From Variovorax sp. (GTDB lineage: Bacteria; Pseudomonadota; Gammaproteobacteria; Burkholderiales; Burkholderiaceae_C): a stretch of DNA of 61,727 bases. Numbering within the stretch: position 1 is the stretch's first letter; the number at the start of each line of letters is the position of its first letter. The notes under the pieces are model-generated. The model ran no database searches. It had not been told where the DNA came from and was given only the letters and a program-made list of their open reading frames with translations. The stretch covers positions 1-61,727 of the forward strand of contig JAGIBP010000018.1 of NCBI GenBank assembly GCA_017744285.1. Direction: 5' to 3'. Below, piece after piece: positions 26,947-37,955 of this stretch. Position numbers and translations under genes: made by a program.

Positions 26947-29736
26947 ATGACTGCCAGCCCCCAACCAGGTTCCACCCACTCCCACGCCGTGACCCAGCGC
27001 CCCCCGCCGCCCTCGGGCTTTCCGGCGCCGGCGTCCGGGCATTCGCGATTCGTGCAGCGGCTGCGCCGCCGCTATGCCGCGGAGCTTTCGCTCTTGCCGC
27101 CGGGCGCGCCAGTTCTCGCGCACATGGAAAGCGCGTATCAATCCCTTCGCAGCCGAGGGGACTCTGCCGCCGACGCGCTGCGCATCGTGCGCCAGCTCGT
27201 CATGGAGCGCCTCGTCACGCTCGACTGCGACGCGCAGGCCCCGCTGTCGGTGGTGACCACCGCGGTGACGGAGCTCGCCGAGTTCGCCCTCGACATCGCC
27301 TGCCACGAAGCCTGCGCCGAACTCGACGCGATGCACGGCTCGCCGCTCGGCGCGCACGGCCAGCGCGCCCAGCTCTGGGTCGTGGGCATGGGCAAGCTCG
27401 GTGCGCGCGAGCTCAATGTCTCGAGCGACATCGACCTCATCTATCTCTACGACCACGACGGCGAGACCGCGGGCGACGTCGACGGACGCGGCAAGCTCTC
27501 GAACCACGAGTACTTCGCGCGCGCGGTCAAGCGCATCTACGCGCTCGTGGGCGACACGACGGAGCACGGCTTCGTCTTCCGCATCGACCTGGCGCTGCGG
27601 CCCAACGGCAACTCCGGGCCCAGCGTGGTCTCGCTCGACGCGCTGGAGGAGTATTTCCAGGTACAGGGCCGCGAATGGGAGCGCTTCGCGTGGCTCAAGA
27701 GCCGCGTGGTCGCGCCCCGCTCGGTGGTCGCGAGCGGCGCCGCGCAGCCGCTGCGCGGCGTGGTGCTGCCGTTCGTGTTCCGGCGCTACCTCGACTACAG
27801 CGTGTTCGACTCCCTGCGCACGCTGCACCGCCAGATCCGCGAGCAGGCCTCGCGCCGCAGCGCCGGCCGCCCCGAGCGCGCGAACGACGTGAAGCTGTCG
27901 CGCGGCGGCATCCGCGAGATCGAGTTCACCGTGCAGCTGCTGCAGGTGGTGCGCGGCGGCCAGTTCCCGGAGCTGCGCACCCGCCCCACGCTCGACGCGC
28001 TGCAACGCCTCGCGCGCGCCAACCTGATGCCGCAGGAGGCGGCCGACGCGCTGGCCGCCGCCTATGTCTTCCTGCGCCGGGTGGAGCACCGCATCCAGTA
28101 CCTGGACGACCAGCAGACGCACGTGCTGCCCGTCAACGACGACGACGTGCGCTGGATCGCCGAGACGCTCGGCTACGCGAACTGCTGCGACTTCCTGGCC
28201 GAGCTCGACACGCACCGCGAATTCGTCGCCCAGGAGTTCGACAAGCTGCTCGGCGGCCAGGCGCCCTGCAAGGGCTGCAACGGCGGCGGGCGTGGCGGCG
28301 CGCCCGTCACCGACCTCTCCGACCTGATCGAAGAGTTGCCCGAGGCCTTCGCGGAACGCATCCGGGCCTGGCGCGACAACCCACGCGTGCTGGCGCTGCG
28401 CGACGAGACGCGCGCACGCCTGCGCCTGCTCGTGCAGCGCACCGCCCAGTGGCTGCGCGAGCCCGACGGCGAAGCGCCCGGCCAGGTCGGCCACCATGTC
28501 GAAGGCGCGGTGCGCTGGGCCGCGTGGATCGAGCCGCTGATGCGGCGCGAGAACTACATCGCGCTGCTGGTGGAGCGCCCGGCGGTGCAGGAGCGCCTGC
28601 TGCGCCTGCTCGGCGCGGCGAAATGGCCCGCGCGCTACCTGATGCAGCATCCAGGCGTGATCGACGAGCTGGCGAGCGACGAGATGCTGTCGGGCCGCTT
28701 CGTCGTCGCCGACTTCGAGCGCGAGCTCGAGGCGCGCCGCAACGCACTCACGCGCACCGGCGAGGCCGACGAGGAGCGCCTGCTCAACCTGCTGCGCCAC
28801 GCGCACCACGCCGAGGTCTTCCGCACCCTGGCGCGCGACGTCGACGGCCGCATCACGGTCGAGCAGGTGGCCGACGACCTGAGCGCGCTGGCCGATTCGG
28901 TGCTGCGCGTCACGGCGCGCTGGTGCTGGCCCCATGTGCGCAACCCGCACCGCGACGAGCCGCAGTTCGCGATCATCGGCTACGGAAAACTGGGCGGCAA
29001 GGAACTGGGCTACGGCAGCGACCTCGACATCGTCTTCGTCTACGACGACGACGACGAGCGCGCCGGCGAGGTCTATCCGGCGTACGTGCGCAAGCTCATC
29101 AACTGGCTCACCGTCAAGACGCGCGAGGGCGACCTCTTCGAGATCGACACGGCGCTGCGGCCCAACGGCAACTCGGGGCTGCTCACGACCAGCTTCGAGG
29201 CCTACGAGAAGTACCAGCTCGGCCGCGGCAGCAACACCGCCTGGACCTGGGAGCACCAGGCCATGACGCGGGCGCGCTTCGTGCTGGGCGACCCGTCGCT
29301 GGGCGAGCGCTTCGACCGCGTGCGCGAGGCCGTGATCACCGCGCCGCGCGACCGCGAGGCGCTCAAGGCCGAGATCGTCGCGATGCGCGAGAAGGTGCGC
29401 TCGGCGCGCCCCGTGAAGGCCGACCGTTTCGACGTCAAGCACAGCGCCGGCGGCATGGTCGATGCCGAGTTCGCGGTGCAGTTCCTGCTGCTGTCGGCCG
29501 CCAAGGACCACCCGGAGCTGATCCCGAACGTGGGCAACATCGCGCTGCTGCTGCGCGCGGAAGAGGCCGGCCTGCTGCCCGAAGGCGTCGGCCAGCGCGC
29601 CGCCGCCGCGTATCGCGAGCTGCGCCGCGTGCAGCACCGGGCGCGGCTCAACGAGGAGCCGACGCAGGTGCCGCTCGATGCGCTCGTGCCGGAACGCGAA
29701 GCCATGCTCGCGCTGTGGAAGGCCGTCTTTGACTGA
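26947..29736 (+). CDS. glnE: Bifunctional glutamine synthetase adenylyltransferase/deadenylase
   Basis: A 929-residue protein from ATG 26947, close to the usual length of the family. Both nucleotidyltransferase halves are visible: the N-terminal adenylyl-removing site GMGKLGARELNVSSDIDLIY near residue 147 and the C-terminal adenylylating site GYGKLGGKELGYGSDLDIVF near residue 677. It switches glutamine synthetase activity according to PII uridylylation. A Cys pair in APCKGCNGGGRGG lies in the central linker. No clear ribosome site is present. The end overlaps the start of rlpA. Confidence 0.95.
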   Translation: MTASPQPGSTHSHAVTQRPPPPSGFPAPASGHSRFVQRLRRRYAAELSLLPPGAPVLAHMESAYQSLRSRGDSAADALRIVRQLVMERLVTLDCDAQAPLSVVTTAVTELAEFALDIACHEACAELDAMHGSPLGAHGQRAQLWVVGMGKLGARELNVSSDIDLIYLYDHDGETAGDVDGRGKLSNHEYFARAVKRIYALVGDTTEHGFVFRIDLALRPNGNSGPSVVSLDALEEYFQVQGREWERFAWLKSRVVAPRSVVASGAAQPLRGVVLPFVFRRYLDYSVFDSLRTLHRQIREQASRRSAGRPERANDVKLSRGGIREIEFTVQLLQVVRGGQFPELRTRPTLDALQRLARANLMPQEAADALAAAYVFLRRVEHRIQYLDDQQTHVLPVNDDDVRWIAETLGYANCCDFLAELDTHREFVAQEFDKLLGGQAPCKGCNGGGRGGAPVTDLSDLIEELPEAFAERIRAWRDNPRVLALRDETRARLRLLVQRTAQWLREPDGEAPGQVGHHVEGAVRWAAWIEPLMRRENYIALLVERPAVQERLLRLLGAAKWPARYLMQHPGVIDELASDEMLSGRFVVADFERELEARRNALTRTGEADEERLLNLLRHAHHAEVFRTLARDVDGRITVEQVADDLSALADSVLRVTARWCWPHVRNPHRDEPQFAIIGYGKLGGKELGYGSDLDIVFVYDDDDERAGEVYPAYVRKLINWLTVKTREGDLFEIDTALRPNGNSGLLTTSFEAYEKYQLGRGSNTAWTWEHQAMTRARFVLGDPSLGERFDRVREAVITAPRDREALKAEIVAMREKVRSARPVKADRFDVKHSAGGMVDAEFAVQFLLLSAAKDHPELIPNVGNIALLLRAEEAGLLPEGVGQRAAAAYRELRRVQHRARLNEEPTQVPLDALVPEREAMLALWKAVFD

Positions 29737-30763
29737 GGCGCGGCGCCGATCGCCGCAACGCGCCCTCGCACTGATCGCGGGCGCCACGCTCGTCTTCCTG
29801 GCCGGCTGCGCGAGCGGTCCGCGCGGCGGGCGCGACGGCGCCGAGGCCAGCCCGCCCGGCAATCTGAGCCAGGTGCCCGACGCCGAGCCGCGCATCGAAG
29901 CGATCCGCGGCAGCGGCGGCACCAGCAAGCCGTATGTCGTGCTGGGCCGCTCCTACGTGCCGATCGTGGACGACCGGCCCTTTCGCGAGGCCGGGCTCGC
30001 GTCCTGGTACGGCACCAAGTTCCACCGCCAGTCCACCGCGAGCGGCGAGCCCTACGACATGTACGCCATGACGGCGGCGCACAAGACGCTGCCGCTGCCG
30101 AGCTATGTGCGGGTGCGCAATCCGGCCAACGGGCGCGAGGTGATCGTGCGCGTGAACGATCGTGGCCCGTTCCATGACGATCGGATCATCGACCTGAGCT
30201 ACACGGCCGCGTACAAGCTCGACTTGCTGCGCGGCGTGGCGCCGGTCGAGATCGAGCGCATCACGAACGAGGACATCCGCACCGGCGCCTGGCGCCGCGA
30301 AGGCGGCGGGACGCAGCTGGCGGCACAGCAGGCGGCGCCCGCTGCGGCGACGCCGATCGCGGCGGCGACCGACAGCCTCGCCGTCCCCGCCGTGCTCACC
30401 ACACCGGTGGCGGCCGCGCCCCGGACGGACGCGATGGAAGTGGTCGCCCTGCCGCCGATGGCGCCGCTGGCGACGGCCCCGGTCTCGCCCCAGGACGCGC
30501 CTTCCGCTTCGGCGTCCGCGGGCCCCGCGGCGGGGTTCTGGGTGCAGCTCGGCGCCTTCAGCCAGCACGAGGGCGCGCTGCGCTTCCAGCGGCAGGTCGC
30601 GCGCGACATGCCCGGCCTGGCCGGCTCGCTCAACGTGTTCAGCGAGCGAGGCACGCACCGGCTTCAGTCCGGCCCCTATGCGTCGCGCGACCAGGCCCGC
30701 GATGCGGCCGAGCAGGTGCGCAACGGGCTGCAACTGGCGCCGATGATCGTCGAGCGCCGGTGA
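29729..30763 (+). CDS. rlpA: RlpA family septal lytic transglycosylase with SPOR domain
   Basis: A 344-residue lipoprotein. The start is TTG 29729, inside the glnE stop region, preceded at 7 bases by GGAAGG; no ATG fits before the signal. The lipobox LAGC ends at Cys27. The double-psi beta-barrel runs about 85-170 (GLASWYGTKFHRQSTASG, VRVNDRGPFHDDRIIDLS with the catalytic Asp). A long Ala/Pro/Thr linker follows, and the C-terminal SPOR domain (about 270-344, FWVQLGAFSQHEGALRF) binds denuded septal glycan. It acts in daughter-cell separation. Confidence 0.93.
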   Translation: MTEARRRSPQRALALIAGATLVFLAGCASGPRGGRDGAEASPPGNLSQVPDAEPRIEAIRGSGGTSKPYVVLGRSYVPIVDDRPFREAGLASWYGTKFHRQSTASGEPYDMYAMTAAHKTLPLPSYVRVRNPANGREVIVRVNDRGPFHDDRIIDLSYTAAYKLDLLRGVAPVEIERITNEDIRTGAWRREGGGTQLAAQQAAPAAATPIAAATDSLAVPAVLTTPVAAAPRTDAMEVVALPPMAPLATAPVSPQDAPSASASAGPAAGFWVQLGAFSQHEGALRFQRQVARDMPGLAGSLNVFSERGTHRLQSGPYASRDQARDAAEQVRNGLQLAPMIVERR

Positions 30764-30793
30764 TCGGTACGCGCCGGGTGGCGCGCGCAGGCC

Positions 30794-31651
30794 TCAGGCG
30801 CCCTGGTATTCGGCCTTCGGGCCGATCGAGGCGGCCATTTCCTTGCGGTAGCGGTTGAGCTCCTGCACCGTCTTGAAGCTGCGGTTCATCAAGAGGCTCA
30901 GGTTGTGCAGGATGCGGTCGCCGACCTTGGTCTCCCAGACGCTGTCGAACTTGATCTGCTTGTCCAGCCAGTGTTCGAGCCAGTTGGGATCGGGCACGCG
31001 GCTCTGGATCGTGTCGTTGGGGAACAGCGCCTTGTTGACGTGCAGGTTGGTCGGGTGCAGCGCCTGCGCGGTGCGGCGGGCGCTGGCCATCAGGACGCCG
31101 ACCTTCGTGAAGGCGGCACGGGCCTCGTCGCCGAACTTCTCGAGCGCGCGCTTCATGTAGCGCAGGTAGGCGCCGCCGTGGCGCGCCTCGTCCTGGCTCA
31201 GCGTGGTGTAGATGTGCTTGATGACCGGCTCGGTGTGCCACTCGGCGGCACGGCGGTACCAGTGGTTCAGGCGGATCTCGCCGCAGAAATGCAGCATCAG
31301 CGTCTCGAGCGGGGGCGCGGGGTCGAAATCGAAGCGCACGTCGTGCAGTTCCTGCTCGGTGGGCGCGTGGCGCGGGCTGAAGCGCTTGAGGTACTCCATC
31401 AGCACCAGCGAGTGCTTCTGCTCCTCGAAGAACCAGATCGACATGAATGCGGAAAAATCGCTGTCATGCCGGTTGTCGCGCAGGAACATCTCGGTGGCCG
31501 GCAGCGCCGCCCACTCCGTGATGGCGTTCATCTTGATGGTCTGGGCCTGTTCCTCGGAGAGAAGGGTCCCATCGAACGACTGCCACGGAATATCCTTGTC
31601 CATGTCCCAACGGACGGATTCGAGTTGTCTGAAGAGTTCCGGGTACAGCAT
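30794..31651 (-). CDS. Ferritin-like diiron protein of unknown function
   Basis: A 285-residue, mainly helical soluble protein from ATG 31651 (MLYPELFRQLESVRW). It has two ExxH motifs, Glu77-x-x-His80 (FFEEQKH) and Glu155-x-x-His158 (SQDEARH), plus upstream Glu46 and Glu54 and Glu125, i.e. the E...ExxH...E...ExxH ligand set of a carboxylate-bridged diiron four-helix bundle, as in acyl-ACP desaturases and AurF-type N-oxygenases. This predicts an O2- or peroxide-dependent oxidase, but the substrate cannot be inferred. It is divergent from glutathione peroxidase, 92 bases apart, which hints at an oxidative-stress link (inference). Confidence 0.7.
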   Translation of the reverse strand: MLYPELFRQLESVRWDMDKDIPWQSFDGTLLSEEQAQTIKMNAITEWAALPATEMFLRDNRHDSDFSAFMSIWFFEEQKHSLVLMEYLKRFSPRHAPTEQELHDVRFDFDPAPPLETLMLHFCGEIRLNHWYRRAAEWHTEPVIKHIYTTLSQDEARHGGAYLRYMKRALEKFGDEARAAFTKVGVLMASARRTAQALHPTNLHVNKALFPNDTIQSRVPDPNWLEHWLDKQIKFDSVWETKVGDRILHNLSLLMNRSFKTVQELNRYRKEMAASIGPKAEYQGA

Positions 31652-31743
31652 AGGTTCTTTCTTAAGGCGCAAGATTTTAAGCGGCGGCCATGGACAGCCC
31701 CGTGACACGGGCTCCCGGCCCTTTTCTGGAAAGGAAATTCGCG

Positions 31744-32322
31744 ATGCACATCCCCCTTCGCTTCTGCGCGGCCGTGCTGGCCGCTTCCGCGGGCGTGGGC
31801 AGCGCCGCGGCCCAGGGCACGGCGGCGGCGCCGGCCTGCCCTGCGATCCTGCAGCACACCTTCCCGAGGCTGCAGGACGAAAAACCCCAGGACCTGTGCC
31901 AGTACGCCGGCAAGGTCGTGCTCGCGGTGAACACGGCGAGCTTCTGCGGCTTCACGCCGCAGTACCGCGGGCTGGAGGCCCTCGACCGCAAGTACCGCGC
32001 GCAGGGGCTGGTGGTGCTGGGCTTTCCGTCGAACGACTTCGCGCAGGAGTCGGGCTCGAACAAGGACATCGCCGACTTCTGCGAAAACACCTTCGGCGTG
32101 AAGTTTCCGATGTTCTCGAAAAGCGCCGTGCGCGGACCCGACGCCAACGCGTTCTTCAAGGCGCTGGCCCACGCGTCGGGCACCACGCCGAAATGGAATT
32201 TCTACAAGTACCTGATCGGTCGCGACGGCACGGTCGTCGCGTCCTACTCGAGCTTCACGACGCCCGACGATCGCGGCTTCATACGCGACGTGGAGAAACA
32301 ACTCGGCGCCCCTGCCCCCTGA
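31744..32322 (+). CDS. Exported glutathione peroxidase-like protein
   Basis: A 192-residue protein from ATG 31744, preceded by AAAGGAAA. A signal peptide (MHIPLRFCAAVLAASAGVGS to AAAQ) predicts a periplasmic location, unusual for the mostly cytosolic GPx family. The Cys-type catalytic set is present: Cys68 (NTASFCGFTPQY), Gln101 (FAQESGSN) and Trp151-Asn152 (KWNFYKY). Cys113 could be the resolving cysteine. It probably reduces peroxides with thioredoxin-like or other thiol donors. Confidence 0.88.
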   Translation: MHIPLRFCAAVLAASAGVGSAAAQGTAAAPACPAILQHTFPRLQDEKPQDLCQYAGKVVLAVNTASFCGFTPQYRGLEALDRKYRAQGLVVLGFPSNDFAQESGSNKDIADFCENTFGVKFPMFSKSAVRGPDANAFFKALAHASGTTPKWNFYKYLIGRDGTVVASYSSFTTPDDRGFIRDVEKQLGAPAP

Positions 32323-32566
32323 GGCCGCGGCGCATGGTCACAATTGCTTACGAGTAGCTGGGGAACCGCCCCGCGCGGCGGCGCTCATAAGGGTTCGGGT
32401 GCGAGTCATCCGACAGTTTCATGTTGCGAGGTCTTCCAGGCGCTTGACGCCCGGCTGAAATCCCGAGGCGATTCTTCTCCTCCTCCCTCCCTCCCTCCTT
32501 CGTTTCGGGGCGCCTCGCAACATTTTTCATTCGACACCGGCGTCTTGCGCAGACCCCCGGAAAAGC

Positions 32567-32596
32567 AAAAGCCCCGCATCGCGGGGCTTTTTGTTT
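32567..32596. terminator. Bidirectional terminator between gpx-like gene and gst
   Basis: A 7-bp GC stem (32571-32577 GCCCCGC with 32581-32587) has a 3-base loop, with an A-run on the left and a T-run on the right. It therefore works for the minus-strand gst gene, which stops 21 bases away, and for any plus-strand transcript from the peroxidase gene. Confidence 0.85.
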
Positions 32597-32616
32597 TTCG
32601 GGCGCGCCGACGCGCG

Positions 32617-33228
32617 TCAGGGCTGGGTGTCGGCGAAGCTCGGGCGCTGCATCAGCTTGTCGTAGAGGCGGGCGAGGTTGGGGTGGTCGCCGCGCCAGTC
32701 GATCTCCGGAAAGCGGAAGCCGACCCAGCCGAGCGCGCAGCCGACGGCGATGTCCGACAGGCTCAGGTGGATGCCGCTGCAGAACGGCTTGTCGCCCAGC
32801 CCCTTGGCCATGGCGGCGATGCCTGCCAGCACCTTGGCGCGCTGGCGATCGATCCAGGCCTGGCTGCGTTCGCTGTCGGCCCGATGGGCCCAGGTGGCCT
32901 CGAGGCGCCACAGCTGGCCGGCGTCCATCACGCCGTCGGCCAGCGCCTCCCAGGTCTTGACTTCGGCGCGTTCGCGGCTTTGCTGCGGGATGAGCTTGCC
33001 GACCGGCGAGAGCGTGTCGAGGTACTCCACGATCACGCGCGAATCGAACATGGCCTCGCTGCCGTCCATGACCAGGCATGGCACCTTGCCGAGCGGATTG
33101 GAGCTGGAAATCGTGGTGTCGTCGGACCAGACGTCTTCGATCACGAATTGGTAGTCGAGCCGCTTCTCGGCCATGACCACGCGCACTTTGCGCACGTAAG
33201 GGCTGGCAGCGGATCCGATCACTTTCAT
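32617..33228 (-). CDS. Glutathione S-transferase family protein
   Basis: A 203-residue protein from ATG 33228 (MKVIGSAASPYVRKVRVVM). The N-terminal thioredoxin-like domain carries the SxxPYVRKVR start and NPLGKVPCLVMDGSEAMFDS, the cis-Pro/glutathione-binding segment. The C-terminal all-helical domain (about 90-200) includes LSLSDIAVGCALGWVGFRFP. It resembles the YibF-type GSTs of proteobacteria, whose natural substrates are poorly known. It has its own terminator downstream. Confidence 0.9.
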   Translation of the reverse strand: MKVIGSAASPYVRKVRVVMAEKRLDYQFVIEDVWSDDTTISSSNPLGKVPCLVMDGSEAMFDSRVIVEYLDTLSPVGKLIPQQSRERAEVKTWEALADGVMDAGQLWRLEATWAHRADSERSQAWIDRQRAKVLAGIAAMAKGLGDKPFCSGIHLSLSDIAVGCALGWVGFRFPEIDWRGDHPNLARLYDKLMQRPSFADTQP

Positions 33229-33335
33229 TCGGGCATTCCCCCCATAGGGTTCATCGTTGTAGCGCTTTGATTCTAGGGGAACGTACACGGTGCAGAATCC
33301 GCCTTGCCATACACAACAGGGAGGATCAGGGAAAA

Positions 33336-34508
33336 ATGGAACGGGACACACCTGCGGCTGCCGCGAGCGCGCCGCACCGCCACCCCATCGAGTTCACGGC
33401 CACGGGCAGCGAGTATTTCCGTATCTGGATCGTGAACCTGCTGCTGACGCTGGTCACGCTCGGCCTGTACCTGCCCTGGGCCAAGGTGCGCAAGCTGCAG
33501 TACTTCTATCGCAACACCTGGGTCGACGGCGACGCGCTCGATTTCCATGGCGATCCGCGCAAGATGCTGCGCGGCACGCTGATCGCCGGCGCGTTCCTGG
33601 TGGCCTACTCGGTCGGCGCGCGCTTCTCGGGCTGGGCCGCGCTGCTGGCGGCGCTTGCGTTCGTCGGCCTGTGGCCGGCGCTGTTCCGCGCGGCGATGCG
33701 GTTCCGGCTGGCGAACACGAGCTGGCGCGGCCTGCGCTTCCGCTTCAAGGGCGACACGGCCGGCGCCTACGCCTGCATGATGCCGCCGCTCGCGCTCGCG
33801 CTGCTGCCGTTCGCGATCATGGGCCTCGTGGTGCCCGCCGAAAGCGGCCGCCCCCCGGCCGCGGACCCCGCCGCGGCCCGCGCCCTGGCCGGCTCCGCGG
33901 TCGCGATGATGCTGGGCATGCTGGCCTTCTTCGCGGCCCTGCCCTATTTCCTGCTGCGCATCCGGCGCTACCAGCATGGCAACTACGCCTTCGGGGACCA
34001 GCAAACGCGGCTCGACGTCGACGTGGGTGTGCTCTACGGCGTCTTCTTCAAGCTCATCGGCGTCGGCATGCTCGGTGGACTGGCGGTTGTGGCGGTCGGG
34101 GGCATCCTGGCATTCGGCCGCGGCGCGGGCATCGGGTTCATCGGCGTCGCCGCGGTGTTGATGTTCAGCGGCATCCTGGTCCTGAACATCCTGCAGAAGT
34201 CCTACCTGCAGGTGCGGTTGCAGAACCTGATCTGGTCGAAAACAGGCAACGACGCATTGCGCTTCAAGAGCGAACTGCGGCTGGCGCCCTACCTCTGGCT
34301 GCAGTGCAAGAACTACCTGCTGATCTTCCTGACCCTCGGCCTGTACTGGCCCTTCGCGGTCGTGAACACGCGGCGCGCACAGCTCCAGGCCGTCGAACTG
34401 CGCACCCGCATCGGGCTCGACCAGATCACCCGGACGGCCGAACGCGAGGATCCCGGCGCGGTGGGCGACATGGCCGCCGACCTGTTCGACTTCGACATCG
34501 GGATGTGA
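33336..34508 (+). CDS. DUF898 (YjgN family) polytopic membrane protein
   Basis: A 390-residue protein from ATG 33336 with a good GGGAGGATCAGG leader. The repeat typical of DUF898 is visible twice: FRIWIVNLLLTLVTLGLYLP followed by WAKVRKLQYFYRNT, and again near residue 325 LWLQCKNYLLIFLTLGLYWP followed by an RRAQLQ segment. About eight transmembrane helices are predicted. Function is unknown. The stop overlaps the context of the next gene, a membrane-anchored M48 protease, with one base between them; the two are surely co-translated. Confidence 0.88.
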   Translation: MERDTPAAAASAPHRHPIEFTATGSEYFRIWIVNLLLTLVTLGLYLPWAKVRKLQYFYRNTWVDGDALDFHGDPRKMLRGTLIAGAFLVAYSVGARFSGWAALLAALAFVGLWPALFRAAMRFRLANTSWRGLRFRFKGDTAGAYACMMPPLALALLPFAIMGLVVPAESGRPPAADPAAARALAGSAVAMMLGMLAFFAALPYFLLRIRRYQHGNYAFGDQQTRLDVDVGVLYGVFFKLIGVGMLGGLAVVAVGGILAFGRGAGIGFIGVAAVLMFSGILVLNILQKSYLQVRLQNLIWSKTGNDALRFKSELRLAPYLWLQCKNYLLIFLTLGLYWPFAVVNTRRAQLQAVELRTRIGLDQITRTAEREDPGAVGDMAADLFDFDIGM

Positions 34509-34509
34509 T

Positions 34510-36986
<2,477 letters not shown>

Positions 36987-37011
36987 GTGCCCCCACGTTC
37001 GGCACTTCGTG

Positions 37012-37066
37012 TCCTCACTGCCCCCCGAGGGGGCTGATCCGCCTTGGGGCGGCCCGGCGGCGGATC
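37012..37066. repeat. GC-rich double-hairpin intergenic element
   Basis: Between purB and yaeQ lies a compact element with two inverted repeats: GCCCCC/GGGGGC (37020-37025 with 37029-37034) and GATCCGCC/GGCGGATC (37036-37043 with 37059-37066) enclosing a further CCGCC/GGCGG pair. I recall near-identical intergenic elements scattered through Variovorax and Acidovorax genomes. Only this one copy is in the window. It ends 2 bases before the yaeQ start and leaves no room for a ribosome site. Confidence 0.6.
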
Positions 37067-37068
37067 TG

Positions 37069-37629
37069 ATGGCCCTTAAGTCCACCATCTTCAAGGCCAA
37101 CCTCGCCGTCGCAGACATCGACCATGGCTACTACGCCGACCACGCGCTGACGCTGGCGCGGCACCCGAGCGAGACCGACGAGCGGATGATGATCCGGCTC
37201 GCCGCGCTCGCGCTCAACGCGCACCAGCTGCAGGACGTCTGCCAGGGCGACGGCACCCTCGCCTTCGGCGCGGGCCTCTCGAACCCCGACGAGCCGGACG
37301 TCTGGCTGCGCGACTTCACCGGCGAAACCAAGCTGTGGATCGAGGTCGGGCAGCCGGAAGACAAACCGATCGTGAAAGCGTGCGGCAAGGCCGGCCAGGT
37401 CGTCGTCTACGCCTTCAACCACGCGGCCGAGATCTGGTGGCGCGGCATCGAGGGCAAGCTGACGCGGCCGACCAATCTCGCGGTCTACCGCATCCCGACC
37501 GCGGCCTCGCAGGCGCTGGCGGCACTCGCGCAGCGCTCGATGCAATTGCAGGCCACGATCCAGGAAGGCGTACTCATGCTCGGCGACGGCGCGAACAGCA
37601 TCGACATCGAGCCCGTGCGGCTCAAGTAG
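37069..37629 (+). CDS. YaeQ family protein
   Basis: A 186-residue protein from ATG 37069 (MALKSTIFKANLAVADID). It contains the family core LWIEVGQPEDKPIVKACGKA, in which Glu, Asp and Lys lie as in a PD-(D/E)XK nuclease-like fold, and AEIWWRGIEGKL near residue 125. The biochemical role of YaeQ is not settled; nuclease activity has not been proven. The start sits directly after a hairpin element and lacks a Shine-Dalgarno sequence. The end overlaps the convergent DUF2007 gene by 8 bases. Confidence 0.88.
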   Translation: MALKSTIFKANLAVADIDHGYYADHALTLARHPSETDERMMIRLAALALNAHQLQDVCQGDGTLAFGAGLSNPDEPDVWLRDFTGETKLWIEVGQPEDKPIVKACGKAGQVVVYAFNHAAEIWWRGIEGKLTRPTNLAVYRIPTAASQALAALAQRSMQLQATIQEGVLMLGDGANSIDIEPVRLK

Positions 37630-37951
37630 CCGGTCCCTCGCAGGCGCGGCCGGCCGGCATCATGGCGCCGCAGCGCCAGCACTGCTCGAAGCCCCCTTCG
37701 ACGAGTTCGCCGCACACGCACTGCCAGCGCCGCTGCGGCCGATGCCGCAGTTCGTGCAGCAGGCGCTCGGCGAGCTCGAACTGTTCGTCGTCCTCGACCC
37801 AGACCTCCGGCAGGCACTGATCGGGTGGAAGCTGGCCCGCCGCGGCGCCCAGGTACTCGCGCTGCACCGAGGCCGCGATGCCGTCTTCGCGCAAGGCGTG
37901 CACCCACAGCGTCGCAATGGCCAGGTTGGGTGCTTGCGCGAGGCGGCGCAT
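37622..37951 (-). CDS. DUF2007-type protein with C-terminal zinc ribbon
   Basis: A 109-residue protein. The N-terminal 65 residues (APNLAIATLWVHALREDGI, QREYLGAAAGQLP, PEVWVEDDEQFELAERLL) look like the small DUF2007 signal-transducing-type fold. The C-terminus has a four-Cys zinc ribbon, C-x-C-G...C-W-x-C-G (QCVCGELVEGGFEQCWRCG). Function unknown; possibly a regulator that binds protein or nucleic acid. It begins 4 bases after the stop of the DUF3717/DUF1289 gene and forms a two-gene unit with it. Confidence 0.75.
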   Translation of the reverse strand: MRRLAQAPNLAIATLWVHALREDGIAASVQREYLGAAAGQLPPDQCLPEVWVEDDEQFELAERLLHELRHRPQRRWQCVCGELVEGGFEQCWRCGAMMPAGRACEGPAT

Positions 37952-37955
37952 GGAC

